Shown here in pieces: positions 46,183 through 54,706 of a DNA stretch of 64,000 bases. A model generated the notes under the pieces. That model made no database searches and was not told the DNA's origin. It saw only the letters and a list, made by a program, of their open reading frames with translations. The position numbers and the translations under genes are program-made. How positions within the stretch are numbered: position 1 is the first letter of the stretch; each line of letters begins with the position of its first letter. The DNA is from Marinobacter lutaoensis (GTDB lineage: Bacteria > Pseudomonadota > Gammaproteobacteria > Pseudomonadales > Oleiphilaceae), in the NCBI RefSeq assembly GCF_001981305.1, contig NZ_MSCW01000012.1, forward strand, positions 62,001 through 126,000, given 5' to 3'.

Positions 46183-47361
46183 ATGTGGTTCAACGGTCTC
46201 CTCGACCTCTCGGTCACCCAGCTGATTCTGGTAACGCTGGGCATGACCCACGTGACCATTGTCAGCGTCACCCTCTATCTGCACCGCCACTCCGCCCACA
46301 ACGCGCTGGACCTGCACCCGGTACTGCAGCACGTGTTCCGGTTCTGGTTGTGGCTGACCACGGCCCAGAACACCAAGGCGTGGACGGCCATTCACCGTAA
46401 GCATCACGCCAAGTGCGAAACCGGCGAGGATCCCCACAGCCCGGTGGTGCTCGGGCTCCGTACGGTGCTGCTCGAGGGCGCCGAGCTCTACGCCCGGGCG
46501 GCCACCCCCGAGACGCTGGAACGCTACGGGCAGCGGACGCCGGACGACTGGATCGAGCGTCGTTTGTACACCCCCTATAAAAGCCTGGGCATTGTGCTGA
46601 TGGCGGCCATCGACCTGCTGCTGTTCGGTGTCAATGGCATCTGGATCTGGGCCATACAGATGCTGTGGATTCCGGTATGGGCGGCCGGTGTGATCAACGG
46701 AATCGGCCACTCTCTGGGCTACCGCAATTTCGAATGCCTGGACAATGCCCGCAACATCCTGCCTTGGGGCATTCTCGTGGGCGGCGAGGAGCTGCACAAC
46801 AACCATCACACCTATCCCAACTCGGCAAAGCTGTCCCGGCGCTGGTACGAGGTGGACATCGGCTGGGCCTACATTCGTCTGTTCCAGCTGTTTGGCCTAG
46901 CCCGGCCCAAGGGCGTCCGGCCGATTGCCCACCGGATTCCGGGCAAGCAGGAGCTGGACACCGACACGGTGATGGCCATCGCCAACAACCGTTTTGACAT
47001 CATGCGGCAGTACCGCAAGCGGGTGATCGAGCCGGCACTGCGGCAGCAGAAAGCCCGTCTGGACGGCGAGCTTCGTGCCCGCTACCGGCGGCTGCGTAAG
47101 CTGCTGGCGCGGGAGGTCACGCTGCTTCCGGCCCGGGAACGGGCGCACCTCGACCAAGTGCTGGCGCAGAATGCCATGCTCCGGCAGGTGTACGACAAAA
47201 GCCACGAGCTGCAGCGCCTGTGGCGCCAGCGTGGCCTCAAGCCCCAGGAGAAGCTGCAGGCCCTGCTGGACTGGTGCCGGGAAGCCGAGGCCAGCGGCAT
47301 CCGCTACCTGGCGGAGTTCGCCGAGCACCTGCGGGCTTACTCCCTGCGGCCCGCAGGCTAG
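46183..47361 (+). CDS. Fatty acyl desaturase (membrane di-iron)
   Basis: A 392-residue membrane desaturase. Three histidine boxes: LHRHSAH, HRKHH and HNNHH. About four membrane helices. It resembles the acyl-CoA delta-9 desaturase DesB group of pseudomonads. The C-terminal 120 residues are soluble and helical, beyond the core fold. I choose the ATG at 46183; a GTG at 46144 is possible. It is divergent from mutM and its end overlaps the rsmD end by 4 bases. Confidence 0.87.
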   Translation: MWFNGLLDLSVTQLILVTLGMTHVTIVSVTLYLHRHSAHNALDLHPVLQHVFRFWLWLTTAQNTKAWTAIHRKHHAKCETGEDPHSPVVLGLRTVLLEGAELYARAATPETLERYGQRTPDDWIERRLYTPYKSLGIVLMAAIDLLLFGVNGIWIWAIQMLWIPVWAAGVINGIGHSLGYRNFECLDNARNILPWGILVGGEELHNNHHTYPNSAKLSRRWYEVDIGWAYIRLFQLFGLARPKGVRPIAHRIPGKQELDTDTVMAIANNRFDIMRQYRKRVIEPALRQQKARLDGELRARYRRLRKLLAREVTLLPARERAHLDQVLAQNAMLRQVYDKSHELQRLWRQRGLKPQEKLQALLDWCREAEASGIRYLAEFAEHLRAYSLRPAG

Positions 47362-48008
47362 CTGTCTGCCTCCGGGCCTGCCGCTGCTGCGCGGTCACCG
47401 TCGATCCGGTAAAGAGCGTAGGTCACCTGGCCGGCGGTCTTCTGCCGGTGCAGGTGCCAGTCAGCCGGTACCCGGGGCGGTGTCCGTTCGCTTTCGTATT
47501 CCAAGTAAATCCACCCGCCGGGCCGGAGCCATTGCCCCGCGTCCAGCAACGGAATCAGTCGTTCCAGCCAGCCCTGGCGAAACGGAGGGTCCATGAAGAC
47601 GATGTCGAAGGGCGGTTGCCGGCGCTCGGCCAGAAACGCGGCCACATCCTGACAGACCACCTCGGCACGGCGGGCGCCGAGCTGTCGGAGATTGTCCCGC
47701 AATGCCTTGGCCAGCGCCGGGGTATGGTCCACCAGGGTGGCCGAGTCCGCGCCCCGGGACAGGGCCTCCAGCCCCAGAACCCCGGAGCCGGCGAACAGGT
47801 CCAGGCAGCGGGCGCCGGCCAGGTGGAAGTTCAGCCAGTTGAATAGGGTTTCCCGGGTTCGGGCCGGGGTCGGTCGAACGCCGCCGGCGTCGGGGAAACG
47901 CAGCTTGCGGCTGCGCCAGTCGCCACCAATGATGCGCAGCTCACCCTGGCCGGACATTCGGCCAGGGTCGGTGCCGGACGGTCGGTGCTTGGTGGGTTTG
48001 CGTGCCAT
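47358..48008 (-). CDS. rsmD: 16S rRNA m2G966 methyltransferase
   Basis: A 216-residue methyltransferase. RIIGGDWRSRKLRFPD, RPTPARTRETLFNWL, CLDLFAGSGVLGLEALSRGA (SAM) and the catalytic FMDPPF are intact. It methylates G966 of 16S rRNA. It is divergent from ftsY, the standard arrangement in gammaproteobacteria. Confidence 0.95.
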   Translation of the reverse strand: MARKPTKHRPSGTDPGRMSGQGELRIIGGDWRSRKLRFPDAGGVRPTPARTRETLFNWLNFHLAGARCLDLFAGSGVLGLEALSRGADSATLVDHTPALAKALRDNLRQLGARRAEVVCQDVAAFLAERRQPPFDIVFMDPPFRQGWLERLIPLLDAGQWLRPGGWIYLEYESERTPPRVPADWHLHRQKTAGQVTYALYRIDGDRAAAAGPEADS

Positions 48009-48160
48009 GAACGGGCTCCGTGGGTCATTGCCTGGAAGTCCGTTATGGTACCGGAAGCCGGCCGGGCTTCGATACCGTGGGCCCCTCGCTTAGTCCCGTC
48101 AGTCTGCTAGAATGATCGCCTCGTTTTTTGCCCGCCCATGTTCAGACAAATGGAAAGACT

Positions 48161-49333
48161 ATGACGGCAGAGTGGATTTCTATCGGCCTGTTGGCCCTTC
48201 TCGTGCTTTTCTTCGTGCTGGATGTCGCGAGCAACCGGCGCCGGATTCCCCGGCCCAGACCGGTGCCGCAGCGCAAGCCGGAGGTGGCCGTCGGCCCCGC
48301 GCCGGCCGAAGCGCCGAAGCCGGAAGTGCCCGCTGCCGATGCGGTGCCGGGGGAGACCGCGCCCGAGCCCGGAGACGCCCGTGTCGCCGAGGCGCCGGTC
48401 GAGGTCGAGACTCCCGAGGTCAGCGTGTTCGAGCGGATCCGGCAGGGGCTCGGCAAGACCCGCGCCAACTTGACCAGTGGCTTGGCCGACCTGTTCTCGG
48501 TCGGCAAGAAGATCGACGAAGAGCTGCTGGAGGAGATCGAGACCACGCTGCTGATGGCGGATGTCGGCGTGACCGCCACTTCTGAGATCATCGAGTCCCT
48601 CACCGACAAGCTGGAACGCAACCAGCTCAAAGACGGCGAGGCGTTGCGAAAAGCGCTGCGGGAGGAGCTGCACGGGTTGCTCCGGGACGTTGCCAAGCCC
48701 CTGCAACTCGACGCCGGCAAGAAACCGTTCGTTATCCTGATGGTCGGCGTCAACGGCGTCGGAAAGACCACCACCATCGGCAAGCTGGCCCGGAAGTTCC
48801 AGGCCGAGGGCAAGTCGGTGCTGCTGGCCGCTGGCGACACCTTCCGTGCCGCCGCCGTCGAGCAGTTGCAGGTCTGGGGCGAGCGCAACAACGTGCCGGT
48901 GGTTGCCCAGCACACCGGCGCCGACAGTGCCTCGGTGATTTATGATGCCATCCAGTCGGCCCAGTCCCGTGGCATTGATGTGGTTATCGCCGATACCGCC
49001 GGCCGCTTGCAAAATAAAGACAACCTGATGAACGAGCTGGCCAAGGTGGTGCGGGTGATGAAAAAGCTCGATGAATCGGCGCCCCATGAGGTGATGCTGG
49101 TACTGGACGCCGGAACCGGCCAGAACGCCCTGAGCCAGGCCCAGGTATTCCAGCAGGCGGTCGGTGTCAGCGGCATCACCCTGACGAAGCTCGATGGCAC
49201 CGCCAAGGGGGGCATCGTGTTCGCCATCGCCCGTCAGCTGCAGCTGCCGATCCGCTTCATCGGGGTTGGCGAGCAGGCCGAGGACCTGCGCGGCTTTGAC
49301 GCCGAAACCTTTGTGGACGCCCTGTTCGATTGA
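48161..49333 (+). CDS. ftsY: Signal recognition particle receptor FtsY
   Basis: A 390-residue SRP receptor GTPase. G1 is GVNGVGKTTTIGKLA; DTAGRLQNKDNLMNEL is G3; TKLDGTAKGG is G4. The N-terminus is a clear membrane helix (residues 6-22), followed by a Pro/Glu/Ala linker. E. coli FtsY binds the membrane peripherally instead. It delivers ribosome-SRP complexes to the translocon. The ATG at 48161 is chosen because the longer frame begins with a rare TTG. Confidence 0.95.
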   Translation: MTAEWISIGLLALLVLFFVLDVASNRRRIPRPRPVPQRKPEVAVGPAPAEAPKPEVPAADAVPGETAPEPGDARVAEAPVEVETPEVSVFERIRQGLGKTRANLTSGLADLFSVGKKIDEELLEEIETTLLMADVGVTATSEIIESLTDKLERNQLKDGEALRKALREELHGLLRDVAKPLQLDAGKKPFVILMVGVNGVGKTTTIGKLARKFQAEGKSVLLAAGDTFRAAAVEQLQVWGERNNVPVVAQHTGADSASVIYDAIQSAQSRGIDVVIADTAGRLQNKDNLMNELAKVVRVMKKLDESAPHEVMLVLDAGTGQNALSQAQVFQQAVGVSGITLTKLDGTAKGGIVFAIARQLQLPIRFIGVGEQAEDLRGFDAETFVDALFD

Positions 49334-49362
49334 CACTACCGATGCCGGAGCCCGGGCCCAGC

Positions 49363-50052
49363 ATGATCGAATTCCGCCAGGTCACCAAACGTTACGACAG
49401 CGATCACACCGCGCTGGCCCAGGTCAATTTCCTGATTCACCGTGGCGAGATGGTGTTTCTGACCGGGCATTCCGGGGCCGGCAAGAGCACCCTGCTGAAA
49501 CTGATCATGGTCATGGAGCGCCCCACTGCCGGAGAGGTCATCGTCGGTGGTCAGCGCCTCAACCAGTTGCCGCGCCGGCAGATTCCCTACCTGCGCAGGC
49601 ACATTGGCGTGGTGTTCCAGAATCACCAACTGCTGTTTGACCGCACGGTGTTCGACAACGTCGCCATGCCCCTCGAAGTCATGGGTGTCCCTCACCGCGA
49701 CATTGGCCGTCGGGTACGGGCAGCCCTGGACAAGGTGGGACTGCTCAGGAAGGAAAAGATGAACCCGATGCAGTTGTCCGGAGGCGAACAACAGCGGGTG
49801 GGCATCGCCCGGGCCGTGGTCAACAAGCCCCCGGTTCTGTTGGCGGACGAACCGACCGGCAACCTGGACCCGGAGCTGTCGGCCGACATCATGAACCTGT
49901 TTGCCCGTTTCAGCCAAGTGGGCGTTACCGTGCTTATTGCCAGCCACGACATCGCGCTGGTGAAGGCGATGGATCGGCGGGTCCTGACCCTGGATCACGG
50001 TCGTCTGGTGACCTCCGCCCCGGTCTCTTCCGGAGCATCCCATGGGCGCTGA
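49363..50052 (+). CDS. ftsE: Cell division ATP-binding protein FtsE
   Basis: A 229-residue ABC ATPase with Walker A GHSGAGKST, signature LSGGEQQRVGIARA, Walker B VLLADEPTGNLD and switch His ASHDIALV. With FtsX it controls peptidoglycan amidases at the septum. The start ATG at 49363 fits the family N-terminus (MIEFRQVTKRY); ATG at 49342 is possible. It overlaps ftsX by 11 bases. Confidence 0.96.
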   Translation: MIEFRQVTKRYDSDHTALAQVNFLIHRGEMVFLTGHSGAGKSTLLKLIMVMERPTAGEVIVGGQRLNQLPRRQIPYLRRHIGVVFQNHQLLFDRTVFDNVAMPLEVMGVPHRDIGRRVRAALDKVGLLRKEKMNPMQLSGGEQQRVGIARAVVNKPPVLLADEPTGNLDPELSADIMNLFARFSQVGVTVLIASHDIALVKAMDRRVLTLDHGRLVTSAPVSSGASHGR

Positions 50053-51046
50053 TAACCGTCGCCGCGCGGAGTCGCCCCGGGGCGCCGGGCGTCAGGTCAT
50101 GCCCTGGCGCGAACAGGTCCGGAGCTATCTCCAGCACCATCGCAAGGTGGCCACCGACAGTGCCCGGCGGCTGTGGCGGGCGCCGGTTTCCGCGCTCATG
50201 ACCTGGACCGTGATGGGGGTGGCCCTGGCTCTGCCGGTGGCATTGCTGTTGTTGTTGCTGAGCCTGCAGGGCGTGAGTTCGGGCTGGGAAAGCAGTGCTC
50301 GAATCACGGCCTATCTGGCCCTGGAAACCAGCGAATCGGCGGCCCGGGAGCTGGTGGCCGAGTTGCGGGCGGACAGCCGCGTCGCCGAGGTGGATTTGAT
50401 CGACCGGGACCAGGCCCTGGCCGAGTTCCGGGCATCGTCCGGGCTGACGGATGCGCTCGATTTCCTGGACGAGAACCCTTTACCGCACACACTGCTGATC
50501 ACCCCGGAGGAGCGCAGCCGCTCCGCTGCCGGTGTGCAGACCCTGGTCACCTATGTGGAGGGGTTGCCCGGTGTTGAGCGGGTGCAGGTGGATCTGGGCT
50601 GGCTGCAGCGCCTGAACGCCATCACCGAGTTGCTGACCCGGGCCACCTGGGCGCTTGCGGTGCTGCTGGGCGCCGCAGTGGTTCTGGTGATCGGCAACAC
50701 CGTGCGGCTGGCGATCGAAAACCGGCGCGACGAGATCGTGGTGGCCAAGCTGGTGGGCGGCACCGACGCCTTCGTCCGTCGCCCCTTTTTGTACACCGGT
50801 GCTTGGTATGGGCTCGGTGGGGGGCTGGTGGCCTGGGTCCTGCTACAGGTGTCCCTGTGGTGGCTCGGTGGCCCGGTGGAACGGCTGGCCGGCTTGTATC
50901 AGAGCCGCTTTACCCTGGCCGGTCTCGGCATTGACGGCGGCCTTGCGTTGATTATTATGGCGATGGTGCTAGGCTGGTTGGGCGCCTGGGTCGCGGTCAA
51001 ACGTCATCTGGATGACATCGAGCCCGGCGACACTGCCGGAGGGTGA
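50042..51046 (+). CDS. ftsX: Cell division protein FtsX
   Basis: A 334-residue permease-like protein with four membrane helices and a periplasmic loop after the first (about 78-190) that docks EnvC or similar amidase activators. The N-terminal 50 residues are a cytoplasmic, arginine-rich tail. It is the FtsE partner. The 200 bases between it and rpoH hold rpoH control. Confidence 0.95.
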   Translation: MGADNRRRAESPRGAGRQVMPWREQVRSYLQHHRKVATDSARRLWRAPVSALMTWTVMGVALALPVALLLLLLSLQGVSSGWESSARITAYLALETSESAARELVAELRADSRVAEVDLIDRDQALAEFRASSGLTDALDFLDENPLPHTLLITPEERSRSAAGVQTLVTYVEGLPGVERVQVDLGWLQRLNAITELLTRATWALAVLLGAAVVLVIGNTVRLAIENRRDEIVVAKLVGGTDAFVRRPFLYTGAWYGLGGGLVAWVLLQVSLWWLGGPVERLAGLYQSRFTLAGLGIDGGLALIIMAMVLGWLGAWVAVKRHLDDIEPGDTAGG

Positions 51047-51246
51047 CCCGGCGTCCGGTATTACGGAAACACCGTATTGAGTCTGGGTGCGCCGGCGCTA
51101 TACGTTGGCTCGGAAGAGGAAATCAGGAACTTTCCAGTTTTTTGATTTTGAATGAATTTTTGGAAAGCTCTGAACTTTTCACATTCTTGGCGGTCATACG
51201 CTTGCTAACGATTGCAACGGGTCGTCAGGTACGGAGGTAACGGAGA

Positions 51247-52107
51247 ATGGGTACGAGTTTGCAATTGGCTAACCGGCTGGTTCCGGGGGCCAATCTCGAG
51301 TCCTACATTCAGGCGGTCAGCAGCATTCCCGTCCTGTCCGCGGACGAGGAACGGGAACTGGCTGAGCGGCTCCACTATCACGGCGATGTGGAGGCTGCCC
51401 GTCAGCTTGTGCTCTCGCATCTTCGTTTCGTGATTCACATTGCCCGTAGCTATTCCGGTTACGGCCTGTCTCAGGCAGATCTGATTCAGGAAGGCAACGT
51501 GGGCTTGATGAAAGCGGTCAAGCGCTTCAACCCGGAGTACGGGGTGCGTCTGGTGTCCTTCGCGGTGCACTGGATCAAGGCTGAAATTCACGAGTTCATC
51601 CTGCGCAACTGGCGGATCGTGAAAGTGGCGACCACCAAGGCGCAGCGCAAGCTGTTCTTCAATCTGCGCAGTCAGAAGAAAAAGCTGGCCTGGCTGACCC
51701 ACGACGAGCTCAACGCCGTGGCTGAGGAGCTGGGTGTCGAGCCCCGGGTGGTCCGGGAAATGGAAGGCCGGCTGGCGTCCCAGGACACCGCATTTGATGG
51801 CCCCCTCGACGATGACGACGACAACGCCTACCAGGCACCGGCCTATTATCTGGAGGACCGGCGCAGTGATCCGGCGGTGCAGCTGGAAAACGCCGACTGG
51901 TCCGAGGACGCCAACGGCCGGCTGATGCAGGCGCTGGAAAGCCTCGACGAGCGCAGTCAGGACATTCTGCGGGCTCGCTGGTTGTCGGAGAACAAGGCCA
52001 CCCTGCATGAGCTGGCAGAAAAATATGGCGTTTCGGCCGAGCGCATCCGGCAACTCGAAAAGAATGCCATGAAGAAGATCAAGGTGCAGATGGCGGAAGC
52101 GGCCTGA
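51247..52107 (+). CDS. rpoH: RNA polymerase heat-shock sigma factor
   Basis: A 286-residue sigma-32. Region 2 (HLRFVIHIARSYSGYGLSQADLIQEGNVGL), the RpoH box (QRKLFFNLRSQKKKL) and region 4 (ESLDERSQDILRARWL, then the helix-turn-helix) are all present. It directs heat-shock genes such as hslO. GGAG lies just before the ATG. The 200 bases upstream are AT rich (51110-51190) and should hold several promoters; a TTGGAA/ATTCTT pair (17 bases apart) is one weak candidate. Confidence 0.96.
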   Translation: MGTSLQLANRLVPGANLESYIQAVSSIPVLSADEERELAERLHYHGDVEAARQLVLSHLRFVIHIARSYSGYGLSQADLIQEGNVGLMKAVKRFNPEYGVRLVSFAVHWIKAEIHEFILRNWRIVKVATTKAQRKLFFNLRSQKKKLAWLTHDELNAVAEELGVEPRVVREMEGRLASQDTAFDGPLDDDDDNAYQAPAYYLEDRRSDPAVQLENADWSEDANGRLMQALESLDERSQDILRARWLSENKATLHELAEKYGVSAERIRQLEKNAMKKIKVQMAEAA

Positions 52108-52134
52108 GAGCCGTCCCGCCTACAGGTTTTCCAA

Positions 52135-52167
52135 GCGCCACCACCGTTCGCGGTTGGTGGCGTTTTT
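52135..52167 (+). terminator. Rho-independent terminator after rpoH
   Basis: CGCCACCACCG, TTCG loop, CGGTTGGTGGCG, then TTTTT: a strong stem with one extra base on the right arm, 28 bases after the rpoH stop. Confidence 0.9.
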
Positions 52168-52225
52168 GTTTTCACGACAAGCGGCGGCGTCTGGCTGGCC
52201 GTCATCGGATAGAGAGCTCCCGAAC

Positions 52226-53140
52226 ATGACCGATTCCCGACCCCACATCGCGTTTCTCGGCCTTGGCCTGATGGGCGCCCCCATGACCCGGAACCTGCTG
52301 GCCGCGGGTTTCCCGATGACTCTGTGGAACCGCACCGCAAGCAAGTGCGCCCCCTTCGCGCGTGATGCCCGTATTGCCGGGACACCGGCCGAAGCGGTGC
52401 GGGAGGCGGATGTGGTCATCACCATGCTGGAAAACGGAGACGTAGTGGAGCAGGTTCTGGTTGGGCAGGGGGTCCTGGAGGCGCTTCGGCCCGGCGCCCT
52501 GGTGATCGACATGAGCTCGGTGCCACCGTCGCTGGCTCGTCGCCATGCCCGCCTGGCGGAGGCCCGGGGCTTGGGTTATGTGGACGCTCCGGTGTCCGGC
52601 GGAACGGTCGGTGCCGAGCAGGCCCGGCTGAGCATCATGGCCGGCGGTAGCGAAGGGGACATCGACCGGGCGCGGGCGGTATTCGAGGCTTTGGGCACCT
52701 GCACTCGGATCGGGCCGGTGGGCACCGGCCAGTTGGCTAAGCTGGCCAATCAGGCGATCGTCGGCATTACCATCGGTGCGGTATCCGAGGCGCTGCTGCT
52801 GGCGAGCAAAGGCGGCGCGGATCCGGCGGCGGTGCGCGAGGCCCTGCTGGGCGGCTTCGCCGGAAGCCGGATTCTGGAGCTGCATGGCCAGCGCATGATC
52901 GACCGGGCGTTCGAGCCCGGTGCCCCGGCTCGGATTCAGCTCAAGGATCTGCGTATGATCCTGGACGAGGCCCGGGCCGAGTCGCTGACGCTGCCCTTGG
53001 CTCAGCAGACGCACACCCTGTATCAGTCGCTGGTGGCGGACGGCCATGGGGACGTGGATCACAGTGGCCTGCTGCTGGAGCTGGAACGCCTGAACGGGGC
53101 CCGGATGGGCGCCATCGGCCGAGGCCCGAGGGAGGACTGA
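52226..53140 (+). CDS. 3-hydroxyisobutyrate dehydrogenase family, probably tartronate semialdehyde reductase
   Basis: A 304-residue beta-hydroxyacid dehydrogenase. NAD(P) site IAFLGLGLMGAPMTRNLLAAG, substrate loop DAPVSGGTVGAEQ and catalytic Lys in TGQLAKLANQ. The following gene is a hydroxypyruvate isomerase-like protein, 2 bases away, a pair typical of glyoxylate or tartronate semialdehyde handling (GlxR and Hyi). The substrate is inferred from that context. The ATG at 52226 is chosen; there is an open frame upstream. Confidence 0.85.
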   Translation: MTDSRPHIAFLGLGLMGAPMTRNLLAAGFPMTLWNRTASKCAPFARDARIAGTPAEAVREADVVITMLENGDVVEQVLVGQGVLEALRPGALVIDMSSVPPSLARRHARLAEARGLGYVDAPVSGGTVGAEQARLSIMAGGSEGDIDRARAVFEALGTCTRIGPVGTGQLAKLANQAIVGITIGAVSEALLLASKGGADPAAVREALLGGFAGSRILELHGQRMIDRAFEPGAPARIQLKDLRMILDEARAESLTLPLAQQTHTLYQSLVADGHGDVDHSGLLLELERLNGARMGAIGRGPRED

Positions 53141-53142
53141 TC

Positions 53143-53922
53143 ATGCCGAGATTCGCCGCCAATCTGTCGATGCTGTTCACGGACGCCGGGTTTCTGGACC
53201 GGTTCGAACGGGCCCGGGTTGCAGGGTTTTCCGGGGTGGAATACCTGTTTCCCTACGACCATCCGGCCCCCGAATTGGCCCGGGCCCTGCGCGACCACGG
53301 CCTGACCCAGGTGCTTTTCAACCTGCCCGCGGGGGACTGGGACGCCGGCGAGCGTGGCATCGCCTGTCTGCCGGACCGGGTGACTGAATTCCGCGAGGGC
53401 GTGGAGCAGGCGCTGGAGTATGCTCAGGCCCTGGGCTGCCGGCAGCTTAACTGCTTGGCGGGTGTGCGTCCGGGCGACCTGGACGAGGACCAGGCCTGGG
53501 TGACTCTGGTGGACAACGTCCGCTACGCCGCCGATCGGTTGGCCGAGTGGGATCTCACCCTGTGCCTGGAAGCGATCAACTCCCGGGTGGACATGCCCGG
53601 TTTTCTGCTCGACAGCTCCGGCCGGGTGATGACGTTGATCGACGAAGTGGCAAGGGACAACGTCCGCCTGCAGTACGACCTGTATCACATGCAGATCATG
53701 GAAGGCGACCTGATCCGCTCGTTGGAATGTCTGCTGCCCTGGATTGGCCATATCCAATTTGCCGACAATCCCGGCCGGCATCAGCCGGGTACCGGGGAGA
53801 TTAATTTTTCGAAGGTTTTCGACGCCATTGACCGGCTGGGTTACGACGGCTGGGTGAGTGCGGAGTACCGGCCCACGGGTCGTACCGAGGAGAGTCTGGA
53901 TTGGTTTCGTGGCCGGGGATGA
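53143..53922 (+). CDS. Hydroxypyruvate isomerase family TIM barrel
   Basis: A 259-residue AP-endonuclease-2-like TIM barrel. PRFAANLSMLF, FSGVEYLFPYD, LCLEAINSRVDMPGF, RLQYDLYHMQIMEGDL and GHIQFADNPGRHQPGTGE match Hyi/OtnI. Metal ligands E, D, H and E are in place. It interconverts hydroxypyruvate and tartronate semialdehyde or acts on a related sugar acid. Co-transcribed with the reductase upstream. Confidence 0.87.
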   Translation: MPRFAANLSMLFTDAGFLDRFERARVAGFSGVEYLFPYDHPAPELARALRDHGLTQVLFNLPAGDWDAGERGIACLPDRVTEFREGVEQALEYAQALGCRQLNCLAGVRPGDLDEDQAWVTLVDNVRYAADRLAEWDLTLCLEAINSRVDMPGFLLDSSGRVMTLIDEVARDNVRLQYDLYHMQIMEGDLIRSLECLLPWIGHIQFADNPGRHQPGTGEINFSKVFDAIDRLGYDGWVSAEYRPTGRTEESLDWFRGRG

Positions 53923-54025
53923 CCGTCGCCATAGGCGACACCCTCTTACAAGATCGTAACCTGCCGGTATTTGGACTTCTTCGTACCCTTACGGTTAATG
54001 TTATTCACGATCAGGAGGGGAACTG

Positions 54026-54706
54026 GTGAAAGCGCTGGTAATCGAAGACGATAAGGATGTAGCCAATTATCTCGTCAAGGGATTGAAGGAATCCGATTTC
54101 GTGGTCGACCATGCCGCGGACGGCAAGGAAGGCATGATGATGGCCGCCAGTGAAGAGTATGACATCATGATCGTGGACCGGATGCTGCCGGGCATGGATG
54201 GCCTGTCCATCATCAAGACCGTGCGGGCCACGGGTAACCAGACGCCGGTGCTGATTCTCAGTGCCCTGGGCGACGTCGACGACCGGGTCGAGGGCCTGCG
54301 GGGCGGCGGCGATGACTACCTCACCAAGCCGTTTTCCTTTACCGAGCTGCTGGCCCGGATCGAGTCCCTGATACGCCGTCACCGCCAAGCCGCGGAGACG
54401 GAAACGGTGCTGCGGGTGGCGGACCTGGAAATGGATCTGCTGGCCCGGACCGTCAAGCGGGCCGGCAAGAACATTGATGTCCAGCCCCGGGAGTTCCGGT
54501 TGCTGGAGTACCTGATGCGCAATGCCGGGCAGGTGGTGACACGCACCATGCTGCTGGAAAAGGTCTGGGACTACCATTTCGATCCGCAGACCAACGTCAT
54601 CGACGTGCACATCAGCCGCCTGCGGGCCAAGATCGACAAGGAATTCGACACCCCCTTGTTGCAGACCGTCCGGGGCGCGGGATATATGCTTCGTGAAACT
54701 ACTTAG
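54026..54706 (+). CDS. OmpR/PhoB-family response regulator
   Basis: A 226-residue regulator. Receiver with VIEDDKDVANYL, MIVDRMLPGMDGL (phospho-Asp) and DYLTKPFSF; winged helix with VWDYHFDPQTNVIDVHISRL. The start is GTG at 54026 with AGGAGGGG 6 bases upstream. Its end overlaps the sensor kinase start by 14 bases. The group resembles QseB/CopR-like regulators, but the signal is unknown. Confidence 0.93.
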   Translation: MKALVIEDDKDVANYLVKGLKESDFVVDHAADGKEGMMMAASEEYDIMIVDRMLPGMDGLSIIKTVRATGNQTPVLILSALGDVDDRVEGLRGGGDDYLTKPFSFTELLARIESLIRRHRQAAETETVLRVADLEMDLLARTVKRAGKNIDVQPREFRLLEYLMRNAGQVVTRTMLLEKVWDYHFDPQTNVIDVHISRLRAKIDKEFDTPLLQTVRGAGYMLRETT

